Below, in pieces: positions 34,147 to 47,163 of a stretch of DNA of 64,000 bases. Both the position numbers and the translations under genes were made by a program. This DNA comes from Sympetrum striolatum. Lineage: Eukaryota; Arthropoda; Insecta; Odonata; Libellulidae. The notes below the pieces were generated by a model. The model was not told where the DNA came from. It worked only from the letters and a program-made list of their open reading frames with translations, and searched no databases. The DNA lies in NCBI GenBank assembly GCA_947579665.1, contig OX388348.1, positions 14,942,001 through 15,006,000 on the forward strand, read 5' to 3'. Positions within the stretch are counted from its first letter, which is position 1. Each line of letters begins with the position of its first letter.

Positions 34147-35002
34147 TTTTTTCAATTTCAATTGAAAATATGTATTATTTTAAGAAAGTTCATTTTGGAA
34201 ATGTTTTAAAAAGAACGATCGCGTCAAATTGGTATTTTGATTCTACAACTATCATAATATAATCTTAGGAAGAAAATTAATCTCCCATTACGAAGTTTCA
34301 AGGTAAAATATAAAACACTCTTGATTTTTACAATAATATACTTAATTAGATTATGAAGATCATTTTCATCTAGAGTGTAATAAACATTATTTTTTATTCG
34401 AATTCGATGAAGAATTGGTAGAGAAACTTCCTTCATCAAAACGTTGAAAATCAGTAACGCAATAACATAATAATACATAATAATACATATCATAATAATA
34501 CAACGCAAAAAGGATACATCTCGTGGATGTTTACGATTTCTTACGAGCTTCCATTTTGTTTTGAATTAAACCGAGCATTAGCCGGAGACGGCTGTCAAAG
34601 CTGTACTCATCTCCACCTCATAAGCAACCTTGAACACATTTCATCCTCGGGGCTGAATGTTTTCCCTTCCTTTCCGTGGGAGTCGCAAATTTCAGACTCG
34701 GTTTACGGATGTTTGCTAAATAACGTGAATGGACATTTGATACATTTGCGCTGAGAGGGGAAGTCGGATGGAGCTGAATTAACCGTTCACTTACGTCACT
34801 CCCTGTCTGGCCGTTTCACAAAATGGAGTCGCTCCGGGTTTCCATAAGATGAGAAATGGTCTATTTCAGTTCTTATCCTCCTCGGAGGAGGAGCATTCCA
34901 TTTGCAGGATACGTTAAAAATGGATGGGAAGCGAGCGAGAGCGCGATATTGAAACTGAAGCGCTGATGAAATACTTCCCCCGCACGAAACAATGGATCAC
35001 GT
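34147..35002. other. Spacer with small AT microsatellite
   Basis: An ATAATAC/ATAATA simple repeat at 34459-34503. From 34530 the composition is mixed, with a 75-codon + frame (34527-34754) that is not recognised. Confidence 0.4.
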
Positions 35003-35812
35003 TATGGTAACGAATAAATAATTACATTCCTTGCCGTGGAATGTACTGTATCCAGAAGAAATACTCCTACGTCTCTATTTATAGAAGTCTTCATCAATTA
35101 TTTCCCTAGCACAGGGGAGCATGAATAATTATAACATACATAGATCGGTATTTTCTGTAATTGGAAAGTTTTTCTTAGTTGTATTATCTTCTATCAAATC
35201 AATGATTGCGAAAGTGTGGTCAATTCACGTTAAGTTTTGATCAATTCGAATTTCTTGTATTACAGATAAATTAATGTCACAACAAAGAGTTCCCAAATAC
35301 CTAAAGTATGGTAAAGAATAAATAATTACATTCCTAGCCATGGAATGTACTGGATCCAGAGAGATACTATATGGCTGTGATGAAATGAAAGCTACCGATG
35401 TATGAGTGAATAATTGCACCAATCAAGGTCTCTGGTTATGGACTGACAAGAAAAATGTTACTCGTAGAGTCATTGTGCTTCACTTGCATGGACAAGTTTC
35501 GCTTATAGTATCCTGTCTCAGTGTGGAAAGCAATGGCAAACTACCTCAATACTCATCTTGTCCAGAAAACCTGATTCCTCTCTGCAAGCTCTTAGTAGCT
35601 TATGTCAGAGGGCGTGAGGTACCAACCGGCCTACGGATGAATACTTTACATATAAACCAGGACTGCCTGCAATTGGAAATTTTTCCTTGTTGTATTATAT
35701 TGTATCCAAACAATACTAATAAAGCGTGGTTAACTACAATTATCTTTTGGTCAATTCGAGCTTTTTGCAATTAAGATAAATTAGTGTCACAACATATAAT
35801 TCCCAATTACCA
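35003..35812 (+). repeat. Diverged tandem duplication, one copy with an insertion
   Basis: Two blocks occur twice in the same order. Block B (TATGGTAA.GAATAAATAATTACATTCC .. GGAATGTACTG.ATCCAGA, in parts) is at 35003-35065 and 35307-35370. Block A (TTGGAAA.TTTT.CTT.GTTGTATTAT .. GTCACAACA .. TTCCCAA, in parts) is at about 35160-35303 and 35676-35812. The B-to-A distance is ~100 bp in the first copy and ~305 bp in the second, so about 205-220 bp has been added to the second or lost from the first. The extra stretch contains the retroelement-tail signature described next. Confidence 0.75.
35424..35645 (+). mobile_element. Putative SINE/tail-family insertion (copy 2)
   Basis: Present only in the second half of the surrounding duplication. 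Contains GGAAAGCAATGGCAAACTACC at 35525, the signature shared with 719-880 and 55595-55760. Boundaries are approximate, read from where the two duplicate halves stop and resume matching (TGAATAATT..CA before; TACGGAT../ATAGATC.. after). The 5' portion is not matched to any known family. A 122-codon + frame runs through it but is not recognised. Confidence 0.45.
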
Positions 35813-37369
35813 GCCGCAAAACATTAAAAGGAGTAGAAGACAGTTGGCCTTCCCCTCCGGTCCCGTTCACCCGTTCTGGCTACCAGTAAGTACATTTTGT
35901 GCTCAATTTGTACAATTTATGTGCACTCACTCATCCACACAAGTCAAGTGTGAGCTGTTGATAGATACATCATTCGTTTTAACCAATCAATAAAACTATT
36001 AAACGAAACCTAATATAAAAATGTTATGATTACATATGATTTCATATGTGTTTTGATAAATGTGAAGGCTATACCTCAAGAAATAAGAGCCGCTAAGTGT
36101 AAAAAATGACATCTTGATAAAACGGACATTATACAGAAAGGAAGTTTCTTTTAATATTCCGAATCACCGCGTGTCAGAAACATCCATCGTATCACCTTCG
36201 AAATCGAAAGATATCGTATCGAAAGGATATTTAGAATTATGTAAAATTGTATGATTTTTCTGCGAAACTTCCTGTTGCTTTGAGATTTTCTAGTTAACCA
36301 GCGTCATAGTGCTGGCAACGTATTCTATACTTGAAGCATAACTTCCTGTCCCAATGTTTAATATTTCTTCGTATCCATACGGTAACTTTGGAAATGAGCC
36401 AATGATGGAGCTTCGTTAAAATAATTACGGAAGATTTTCCTAATAAATTTAGATAACATTTTTACAAAAATCTATTCTAGAAACAATGCAAAATTAAAAT
36501 ATTTGAGCTTTGTTCTTGATTGAATGCTCTCGATGAAAAATAATATAAGATTATGAAGTAATAAAATACGGATAGAAACACTAGCATATCTTAATTCTAT
36601 AAAAATCGAGTTAAAGAGTAGGCATATTTGCGCTAGAGCAAACTTTTCCCTCACAAATAAATCTAATCTTCACCTGCACAACGGCAGGTATTTCATTTAG
36701 TATTTAATACAATAATGTTAAGCTTCGAACAATTGCGGGAGGAATTACGGGACTTAAAACGATATTTTAAAAATAATTCTCTGTCGTGGCATAGTTAATT
36801 ACATCCGACATAATTAATTATCAACGAAATATTCCCTTAATAAATTACCACTTAATGCCGCTAATGAGGAATTTTGATGATGAAAAATAATTTGTATTTA
36901 TATTGCCCCACAAATCTCCACGAGATCTACTTCTTCTCTTAAATTAATGAGCACACTGATTGATTTCATTTACACGAAACAAAGGCGTTTGGATATGTAT
37001 AATGAGCATCCCTACGTTTAACATAAAAAGCTTTAAATTTCTAAAAAAAGAGGGATGATTTTTAATCGCAGGCTGCGGCTATTTTAAAAAAAGGTTGGAT
37101 GTTGGATGTACAGGAAATAATACTAATAAATTTTGCAGCAATCCAATTATAACTAAAATTTGAAAAAATGAAGTTAAAAGTTTTTTGAAAATGTTACTAA
37201 ATAAAAAATGAAAATTTATACGGATATTTTCATAAAAAATAAAGGATAAATAAGAGATTTTTATGAATCTGCATTAAATATTATTCTTCAGAAATATTTT
37301 AATTTTATATTTTTGTATATTTCATGGACTAAATGTTGTTTGATCTGTATAAAAAAAACTTGGAAGTTG
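35813..37369. other. AT-rich spacer
   Basis: Nothing recognised. Confidence 0.45.
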
Positions 37370-38560
37370 TCATAATTTCCCCCCTTGACGATAAGCAAAG
37401 AAATTTCCTCTCAGCGAGGAGCAGATCCAGAGCGCCGTAATACAGAATGATTTTACAGGGAAGCAAGTACACATTTTTATTCCTTTCAAACACCATTCCT
37501 CCTCGAGCTCCAACTCGAGGAAAACCCAATCCCGAAAATTGGCAACCGACGAAAATGTCAGGATAAGCATAACTTCTCCGAGAAAAGATGCCTCTGGAAG
37601 CAAATGCATTTACGAAGAGCACCGAGACCTTTCCTTTTCGAACGCCATAGAAAAGAAGAGGCGAGAAGTCGGATCGACAGATAAATATCGCATCGTGATC
37701 CGAGCCAGCTTCCGAATAAAATAAAACGAAACAAGACCGGGAAGAGTCATCGGCATGTGGAAAAAACATGGCGGAAGGCGAAAGGGATAAACATTCGACC
37801 GGCGAAAAAGAAAGGAGGCGAGAGTATCCGGCATTAGGAGACAAATGACAGACGAAGAAAACCTGGGGATTTTATCCGAAACAGAAGAGCACACATATAC
37901 TTCCTTCAAAACGGAGAAAAAGACTTCCAGGTCGTATTCGGAGAAAATGGGGGCGTGTGTGCGCGCGCCCTGGCGGGAGAACGGGGAAGATATAAAGGCG
38001 GGAAAAAAGGCGCGAAAAAAAGGCAGGAATAAAAGGCGGAAAGAAATGCAGGTGAATAACGAAGAACGCGTCGAGTTGAAGGAGAGAGGTTTTGGGGATT
38101 TGTGAACAGCGAAACGGCGGAAGGCAGCGGTGGAGAGGTTGCATATCCCCTTGGGAATCGGGAGCGTCGGTTTTTGGCGTGGGAGAGATAGAGAGAGATG
38201 CCGAATATACTGCCGCCATTCCGGTATTACGGCACGGCTTACTTGTTTTCCTTTTTTCCCTCGCCCATGTTTCGTTTTCCTCGGCTAGAAGGAACTGTAC
38301 GGAATGAGTGGGTGAGTTCTGTGGTTTTTTTATCATTCCTCGGATGGAGTATGTCCTCCGACGGCGGAGAGCTCCTTTTCTCATCCCCTCCCTTCTTTTC
38401 CAGACTACTTACCGCCGTATTTCCCACTCTTACGCGCTAATTTCTCGCGGGAAATGGGTTCGAAAAACACAGCTTTCGCGACGACTTTCTCGAGCGATTC
38501 CCCATCCCCCGTGCCTCTCCAATGTTAAATGGAATATTTTCCACTCAAATAATAATATTC
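37370..38560. other. Largest GC/CpG-richer island
   Basis: About 1.2 kb, purine-rich on + at 37540-38100 (AAGGCGGGAAAAAAGGCGCG-like near 37995), then pyrimidine-rich to 38520. Many overlapping open frames on both strands, including 171 (37329-37844) and 170 (37872-38384) codons on -. None has a recognisable domain, and the frames overlap in several phases, which points to base composition as the cause. If a host promoter or exon exists in the window, this is a good place to look. Confidence 0.4.
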
Positions 38561-41500
38561 CGTCATCAATGTATGCTGGGTGATTCCTCCTGTATCAACG
38601 TGACTATGTTACCTGATGACCTCGTTTCTTTCGATTAATGTAAGGTAATTCTCAATGAATACATGAATGAATTTCGTGGTATAAACTGAAATTGAAGTAC
38701 GTTGAAGAATCTTCAAATAGAAATATGACTGTGACATATACAATACGAATCATTAAGATATTATTTTTCCGAGTTGTTGTAAAGAGGCGAAGAGTCAGGT
38801 TGTCGAAAATGATAAAATAAAAGAGGAAAGTAAGAAATTAGAATAAAACAAGGAAGTAAAGTGAAGTACTGATAGTCACAAATCCTGGGAAATTCGAGTT
38901 ACACTATTTCAAGATTCTTTCAAATTTATTTTCACGTCAACAAGGAATAGCTGAGTCAGTTTTATACAAAGGCAAAGCATTATTTTATTTACGAAAATCA
39001 CTTAAGTGCGATAACTCTGAACCTTGGATTCCTTCTTTGTATTCAAATGTATATTATTAACAGAACTCTTATAATTTACATCTTCCCATGTTTTCCCATC
39101 TCACAGAAATACTGTAGTTGCATTTCAATAAAGAAACCCAACTCTAAATCGACAGGCTCAATATAAAATTATCGTTAGACAAGTAAAGTTGGTTTTAATT
39201 CTTAAAATTTCAATTTAACTTATAATGTATTTAAAGCTTGTAAGTGAAACATTAAAGACTATTTAACACCAAAAACATTTAATCGTAATTATAGGCAAAT
39301 AACACGCATTTCTTGAGAGAAATAAAATCTTAGAAGCAAACCAAAATTATAAATATATTGATATAATAATTAAGCCATACGAGAAATATTCTCCTTATTC
39401 CACCGAAATTGTACATCCTAGGGAGTAGTTTACTCAATTCCGTTTCTATATGCGTTTCTGAAAGCGAAGTAATTTTAATAAGGCAATGGTCGGTGGATAA
39501 CGCATCTCATTTAGGCAAACACGTCCACTGAGCAGATCTTTTCCCTCGCGTTTAATTAAGGCCGACTTTCGCAATCTACAAGTCGATTCCCAAAGCGAAA
39601 GGCCCGGAAATCACTATCGTCGGCTGCACAATTATTTTCCTAATTAGTATTTTCCTTTCTCCGGGTACTTTCACTTATTAAGGGAGGATATTCTGCATAA
39701 ACCGTTCGTTAAATAAAACTTACTCCTTTCAGTTCTGCCTTATTTCATATATATTATTCCCGTTACGAAATATCTAGGGGTCGCTCAAGCTTTCTTTGGA
39801 GGGAGATGGAGATGAATGATTTTAATATTTTTACCTAATCTTCCTGCTTATATTATTTATAGGCTGATAAACATAAAAATATACAAATAATTAATTACAA
39901 ACTTCAATATTTAAAAAAATAAATTTCCTTGTAAAATAAAAAAATACTTTATACATTCATTCAATTTCCCTAAGATTGGCGATGATAATTTTAAGAATAA
40001 TATAAAGAATACGAAAAGTTTGTTGGTTCAGTTTCAAGATAAGAATATAATTTATGTTAATAAATTCAAGCGTGAATCATCTGCCTCACTCGTAAATATT
40101 TCAGAATCAAAATATATGTATGCTGGCAAGTGCTATCTAAAAAAGAATCCGTATCAACAAACCCGGACTAATAATTGTTACCTACTCCACATTCATTTCA
40201 ATTAATGTTACTACTCGCCAAATAAATGAAATATATATAAATGTAAATTACTATATTAATTGCGATAAAATGCCTCATAAATTAAAAAAAATATGATTAC
40301 CGTGGAAATGTCGCAAAAAACCGGTTCCCCTGTGCTCAAACGTGCTGAGAAGGATGAAAACGACTGCTAAAACAGGAATCCGGATAATCGATACAAGTAT
40401 CACACTTATTAAACATCATTCCCAGGATATCAATTCTGCATGAATTCCATTACTTGACGAATAGAATTAAAGGTAAAAGTCCCGATGAAATGATATATTA
40501 CTCTCCTATCCTAATATATTATGGCTATCATTCATAAAATCTCCAGATATATTTTAATTGGGCATTAGATTTCAAGATTTATAGTGACTGTATTGAATGT
40601 ATCACGTCCGTAAATAGTTTGAGAGGCTATGATCTATTACAAATATATTTTAGGTACAACCTACTCACAGAGGTCACTGAAGAAATACAGATATATGTAA
40701 GTAAATTATGATTTCTCTACTCAACTTTTTATATATAATTTTAATATAAAAAAATGAGGAATCTACTCTAAGATCGCGGCAGTGTTTTCCAAAATTTAAA
40801 ATATGTTTTCTTGAACTATTGATGGAGTGCTTATTTAAACAAGTTCTAAGGATAACTATAAAGACTTTGTAGTGAATTGATTAAAACCATTCAAGAATAT
40901 TCATACGAAATTGATGTAAATAATTTTCTACTCTCTTAAAAAAAATCGCTATTAAACCAATATCAGTATAAAATTTAACACGAGGTTTCTGAGGATACCA
41001 TAATTAGCATTTTCAAACTAAATAAATATTCTTTATATTTTAGTTTTAATCTAAGAAAATTTAGCTGACAAACCTGATTTTTATATTTTGACAGTTCTTT
41101 ATTGATTAAGTAGAATGCAAACCTTACTAAACGGTTTATGTAAATATTTATGTAATTATGTAGCTTGTATTAGAATACGTGATATTTTTGTGATTCATGA
41201 TACCAATCAGAAAGAAGAATGGCATCAATATTTATTGGTTTATTATATTAAATACAAAAAGGAATATAGAATTTTGTTGAAAACAAAAAAGCAGAGTTTG
41301 GATGGGTGGCGATTGTCACGTCAAAGGAGTCTGTTGAATGTGCCGAATGTGCGTTATTTTGATTTATCGAATTTTAGATGTCTTTCTATTTCCTTTATAC
41401 CTCGTATAAATAAGATTTAATTTAATTCGACATTCAAACAGCCAAACCCTCTTTTACTGAATTTCCTAATAAATATTATGGTGGAAGGATATATTTAATT

Positions 41501-42779
41501 TATATCCACGAATTATAAATAGCATATGGGTATGTTAATCCAATGACGGAGGGAAACAAAATAGAATTTTACTTGTACTCGTACAACATAAAATATCCAA
41601 AGAATAAACAGAGTGAAAAAGTCTAAAGACGCCATTAATTGTACCACCATCGGCCATTTTCTCAGATGGTAATCATACCAGTTAATCAATTTTACTGGGA
41701 AATCTCTATCATATGGGATAATTTTAAGTTCAATTTGCCAGGAATTTTGTTAGATTCCTTGTTTCACTTTTCACTTCCCTTATCTCTTAGTGCTGTATCT
41801 CATGAAATCTAGACAGGTACAGTAGTGAGGGAATTGATCACTGGCCGTTACAATTTCCATGAAATGCGGAATTCTGCCTGTCCCTCGAGCTCCCAAGCAA
41901 TATCGAATCATAGCCTACATGAAATACGAACTCCAGCGTTCTATAGCGTGACTTTAACTCGTAAACTTCTTAGAAACTTCCAGACATGTGACTGTATATG
42001 ATATGCTGCGTAATTTTCAGAATTTTCTTGGAGTGCCTCCAGCTTTCCTTTGCAACTGCAGTTATTAATAAGTTAAGGGAACTCGCAACTTAAATTCGCA
42101 CTTATCATTCCTTTATCTTTACGCATACTTTCCGATCGATTGAAAGTATAACGAAACAGCTCATAAATTTTAATCGCTTTCTTGGCAAAGACCTTATCTT
42201 CAAAGGGATCCCGTACCGGAAATTAGATTTTACTTTTAGAACAAAAGCTGCCAAATGAGATTTCTATACCAGTGGAGTATAAAGAGAAAACTTCATAACT
42301 CAAAAACTACTGGAACTCGAATAGGTATCCTTGAGCATCACACTGAATCCAAGATCTTTCCGTTTTATGGGGGAAGTCACAAATATAACCAAAAGCAACC
42401 TCTAATTTGTACAATAATTTTTGATGAGGAACCTTATCTTATTATACCCTCCCAAAAATCTAAAAATATCACATGGAGTTGTTTATTCAGATTTCAGAAC
42501 ATCGTGGACTATTAAAGCCAGCTGAGACTCGCAAGAACGAAAACGGTGTAGAAAATGAAATTGAAAAACTTTAAAATTGGATGATTCAAGGGAAAAACAT
42601 TAAAAACCTAGCTATTATATGTTCCATAATCATACCTCTAACAAGTGATGTTGAAGGGATAGGCCTGTGATAAGCTGAATCATCCTTTAAGCCGCTTTTA
42701 AATTTTGGCGTGACATTCGCAATTTTCTAATCTTTCCGGACCTAACTTACGCTCATACTCTTGCCAAATATTACTTTTT
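38561..42779. other. Long AT-rich spacer
   Basis: Frames of 101 codons (41115-41420 +) and 86 codons (42255-42515 +) have no known domain. Nothing else recognised. Confidence 0.4.
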
Positions 42780-42960
42780 AGAAAAAACTAGCGGAAGGGT
42801 CCGTTCAAATTCAACGGGGACAATAAGCAAACATAAATGAAGTTATCCTCTCCAAAGATCTTAGCAGCTAATGGTGGAGGGGTAGAGGACCCTCTTAGCC
42901 TTTAGGTAGATGACTTTATGGTTTGTATATTGGTATGCATTTAAGCTTTTATCAAGGAAA
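42780..42960 (+). repeat. Retroelement 3'-tail family, copy 3 (partial)
   Basis: CTCTCCAAAGATCTTAGCAG followed by CTAATGGTGGAGG aligns with CTCACAAAGGATTTTGGCAG and CTGATAATGGAAGG at about 55652. The CTACCTCACTCC part is not seen. Confidence 0.4.
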
Positions 42961-43285
42961 ATGGATTGAGAATGAAATTCATGATGTTTGGATAGTAAAT
43001 AAGTATAAATATACTTGTAGGTTTTTCATTTATATGCATTAAAAATTATTAATTATACGGTTTAAATGGCTCTTATACGATTGCAGACAGTCAAGGAGCT
43101 TTACGGGCCCAAACTGGTCCCAAGCAAACCTTTACTGATAGATTCCAACACTACATGTCTCTCATTTCTCCCATTCTACCAATACCGTACATTACTTTTG
43201 AGACGATATTTAAATCCACTGGAGTTTAAATCTCCTGTGGGCAAACCTAGGACATTTTGGAAAATCTCTAACGCTTATATGTTCC

Positions 43286-44438
43286 TTGGAAACAGGTAGT
43301 AGTGCTATGCTTTATAGTCTAAATTCACACAGCAGTTCACACACGTATCCTTTCGGTTGCATCGAGAGCGTATGGTGCACTATTAGTTGGCCAAATAAAT
43401 CTAATGAATATACATATGTGCTTTTTACCGGCCGCCCAACTCAGGTTCTGCGTAACATAAATGTTGAAATAAACTTTTACTCACGAAAAAATAACAAAAG
43501 CGATACATTAATTGGAAGGGATTTTAATCTATCAGGCATCGACTCCAGGAAAATCCTCGTAGTCAAAAGGGAGACCGTGACAACGACTCTTGTAGGTCCC
43601 TATTAAAGTTAATGCAAAAAAATCGTTACTTCAGATAGTCAAAGAGCCTACCAGGGGATCAAGCATATAGATCTTTTTCTCTCGATTAATCCCGAGCGAA
43701 TATCAAACAAATCAGTTTGTAGTGGACTATCCGATCACAAAGCCATAATTATGGATTTTGTCGTTAACTTGGTAAGGCGCAGAAAACCTAAGCACAGTGT
43801 GCATCTTTACCCATGAGCCGATTTCGAGGTATATCGTAATAAATTCATATCTGACTTTCCAGTGTATGAAACGCGCGCGAAATGTTTAAACACTGAGGAC
43901 GTAGAATCTATTTGTATGGACAATGTGTGACCTTATGGATAAATTCAACCCTCAAAACCTTCAAAAGAAGCTAATGAACCCAGATGGTATACTAAGGAGA
44001 CTAGGAAAGCACTAATGGAATACGAGGTAACCAAACAATATTAACTCAAATCAACTAAAGAATGAACATACAGAAGCAAAGTAGGACACTAAACGAACTA
44101 TGCAAGACGCCCTCCGTCAGTTCAAAAAGAAGATTTCATGCGAATACTTGGAAGAGGACCGCGTTTTCATCCTACGTACGTGAGATCCAAGATAAAGAGC
44201 AAACAGTAAGATCATTAAAGGAAAATAGTGATAATGTAGTTAACGATGCTACAGGTAAAGCTAATCTCGAATGATTTTTTCCGAAGCCTTTTCACTTCTA
44301 ATAATAAGATAAGCCCAAATCTATGTCGAAAATTACCTTCTAATAAGAGGGCATCATTATACTATGGGACAGATTAAATCAAATAAAGCTCCGGTACCTG
44401 AAGACATACATGCTTCAATGCTTCAGGAAGAAGCGTAG
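43286..44438 (+). pseudogene. Decayed LINE: AP-endonuclease to start of RT (lineage B)
   Basis: Translated in several frames, the stretch follows the order of an APE-type non-LTR ORF2. CIESVWCTI near 43360; a YRPPNS motif (CAFYRPPNS) near 43415-43445; DTLIGRDFNLSGID, the GDFN motif with an extra R, at about 43502-43543; GLSDHKAIIMDF at about 43724-43759, the endonuclease SDH signature. A linker with RWYTKETRKAL and SLKENSDNVVNDATGKANL follows, and last IKSNKAPVPEDIHASMLQEE at about 44373-44432, the fingers motif 'lk.nKApGPDdIhar.Lke' where the RT domain begins. Stops and frame shifts are frequent and the catalytic RT core is missing, so the copy is dead and 3'-truncated. Best match is to Jockey/CR1-like LINEs. 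The upstream frame at 43066-43299 may be the eroded ORF start. Confidence 0.8.
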
Positions 44439-45640
44439 AGAGTAGCAATCCTTATACATATATAATTTCCGAAGAGTCCGTCCGTCCGTCCCCGACTTTA
44501 TTTCTGAAATGGTTTGACTTAGAGATTCGAAACAAACTGCATTGTGTTTCTACGAGTTAGAAACCCCTATGAAAATTATTCCCTTTACTAAGAAAGCCCG
44601 GGTTCAAACCCAGGAGTCCATAATACGGTACCATAAGGAATACACATAAACTTCACTTTTATCGGTTGCAGGGTTTATTTCTTTTGCAAAATGAAATTAG
44701 AAAGAATCGTCGAAAAAAGAAAGAAGGTCGAGAATACCATCAAAACAGTCCAATTAAATAAAGTTTCTTATTTTAGTCATATAATAACGATTTCGATTAG
44801 AAAATGCCAGTATTTCGATAGAATAGAAGAAATTTTCCAGTCCTTCGAAAAGGTACACTTGAAAAACACAGGTACTGCCATCTGTCGGCAAATTTTGAAA
44901 AGAAAGGGAGGGCACGTAAACTGTAGTTTTACCAAGTAAGTGAACGCCTTTAATTATGATATTTGTTCTCTTTGAGGTGTTGAAATAAAAGTGATGAAGT
45001 AGCAGAATATTGAATATTTCACACCTGACAGAAAAGGTAAGGCGTAAATGTGTTCAATTATTTGTAGAATTAAAATAATTAAAAAACATATCAGTGCGAT
45101 AATAATTATAACAAATTGTCACTATCAATTACGTAGCATGGAATTATGTACAAGTTAAAACTCATTTTCCAAACTTTGGTCTGGTATTACAACATATAAT
45201 TAGAGTCGACCTTGATTGAAATCCTTTATTATTATTCAATTATATGTTGCTTACGTTCTTTATTAAAATTGATGACAAAAGAGTAATGCAAGACGAGACT
45301 TTTCAGTATCAATCTCCCCTCAATAAATACTATATACTCAATAATACCTTTCAACACCACTATTTATTAAATATTACTTTATATATATCATATTCGTTTT
45401 TCATCAAAGCCTTCATGAGGCTTTGCTTTGCACACTACCCTGGATCCAAATGTATTATAATAGATCTCATTTTTTAAAATTCTAATTAAGTGTGAATTTA
45501 TTTTAAATGCAAAGATTAAATGTTTTGAATAACGATAGTAGAAATAATAATCCGCAAAATTTCAACTCAATCCTTATTTCTTTCTTTATAACTACCGCTA
45601 GCATTTATTATCATTTAAAACTTCCCATGTATAGGGAAGA
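44439..45640. other. AT-rich spacer
   Basis: GTCCGTCCGTCCGTCC simple repeat at about 44476-44491 and a near-palindromic B-box-like CCCGGGTTCAAACCCAGG at about 44597-44614. Frames of 77-107 codons not recognised. Confidence 0.4.
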
Positions 45641-46080
45641 ATCATCATTTTGCATATCCTCTATCTCTCCGACGATACGGAGCATGATGATTTATCGCTG
45701 CGATACTTCCCAAAGGACTAAATCGGTCACAATCGAATATAAATGGAGTCGGACGTTGGGGGAATATAAAGAGCGTGTCAATCTGTGGCGTCACTTTCTT
45801 GTAGGTCAGGTGGAGATGAATCAGAAATAGAAACGATCTCGCATGGAAGGGAGCCAAATGTAGCATCTCCCTTGCGGAAACACTCTCAACTGTGAAAAGG
45901 GGCGAAATACCTCGCGAACAGAAGAATGGGAATTTTTCACGGGGCGAAGAGCAGCTAAACTAGAATACTTCGATGTATTTCACTCGTAATCACCCATGGA
46001 AAGAAGGCTTATCCTCATTTTTAGTATTACGTTAGCGAAATTTTCTGGGAACTCAAATGGAATGATAACTCCGGATTTAA
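45641..46080. other. Small GC-richer island
   Basis: Overlapping 107-codon + and 73-codon - frames, both unrecognised. Confidence 0.35.
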
Positions 46081-46975
46081 CACACTGAAGAACTGACATT
46101 TTTAGCTGGAAAAAGCATCTATCACCATCATTTTACAACTACTAACGAGGTATTTTAAGGGGGATACAGGCCAAATAAAGCTGGTATAACCTCGATCCAC
46201 CCATTCTTTGAAATAAGCCATACTTCGTCATAAATCTTTAGCGCACAATATTTCATATCATCTGCATAATAAGGTATATAATCAATAGAAGTTTTAACTA
46301 TAGGGAACTCCATTGAAGTAAGGAAATAGCTTAGTCACAAATCCAAAAAAGAAACTGTGGCTAAGTAATTCGCTGTTTTCCCTCTTGTGGAATTGTGACT
46401 AAGTTATTTTCTACTCACCACCATAGTAAGGTACATTTAACTTAATTCCTACATTAGTTGTAAAGATTTATAAGTATGGTATTCTTTGTTTTCAAAAATG
46501 TCCATCCTTTACGAGTACATGCATTGAAAATATTTAATAAGCATACATAAAACTCTGAGATCGCATTCTGCGACTTTTATCTCAGATTCTTAGGAGATGC
46601 GGCCCTTTATTGGAATCTGTCATCTATCATTTTAGCTATCCTTTACTTTATAGTAATCCATCAATTTAGCTAACCTATACAGGGAAGATAAAAATTCTTT
46701 TGCAAAAATATAGACAATAAAAAAATAAAATTTGCTGAAATCCAAAAAGTCAGCTGCTAACAAGGTTTTTCAAATATATATTTCCTTTGCAAAAATACAG
46801 AGGTCGGAAAATATAATACGCTCAAAACAATGAACAAATTCAGCAGTTAACGGGGTATTGAAAGGAAGATTCCTGGTATTTCAAGGAAGGATAACCTCCA
46901 TCCATCCTAACCTTTAAAATTCCGTCTTCGTTATCAATCTTTAGCGCACAAAAGTTTCCACACAGCTCTGATAAT
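46081..46975 (+). repeat. Cluster of diverged repeats
   Basis: ATAACCTC.ATCCA.CC followed by ATCTTTAGCGCACAA occurs at about 46186-46250 and again at 46889-46950. An upstream part (TAACGGGGTATT/TAACGAGGTATT) also repeats. A further block (CTTTTGCAAAAATA.AGA..GAAAA, then CAGCNGNTAAC) occurs twice at 46697-46770 and 46788-46860. A piece (CTCTGAGATCGCATTCTGCG, 46554-46573) has a relative at 48970. Origin unknown. Confidence 0.5.
46323..46411. repeat. Inverted repeat with a third direct copy
   Basis: GAAATAGCTTAGTCACAA (46323-46340) is the near reverse complement of TTGTGACTAAGTTATTTTC (46393-46411). Between them CTGTGGCTAAGTAATT repeats the right arm in direct order. The arms could form a hairpin of about 17 bp. 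Confidence 0.7.
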
Positions 46976-47163
46976 TGTGCTTTCATCTCCTTTACCACCC
47001 ACTATTTTTAGAACCGGCTAAAAACGTCGAAATGAACACAAACGGGGGGAAAATTCTTTTTCGGCAACTTACTCATTCCCTTTGGGTCAAAAGTGGTAAC
47101 TCCATCCGCTGGCGTCATAACTATCGAACGGAAGACAGCCGGAAACATCGCACTGCACATTTT
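46976..47163. other. Short spacer
   Basis: Part of an 86-codon + frame (46975-47235) with no known domain. Confidence 0.35.

Noticed and set aside
37329..38384. 171- and 170-codon minus-strand frames
   Set aside because: They overlap many other frames in a GC-rich island and show low-complexity Ser/Phe/Arg composition with no family match.
44541..44625. tRNA/SINE head around CCCGGGTTCAAACCCAGG
   Set aside because: The B-box match is a near palindrome readable on both strands; no convincing A box or arms on either.
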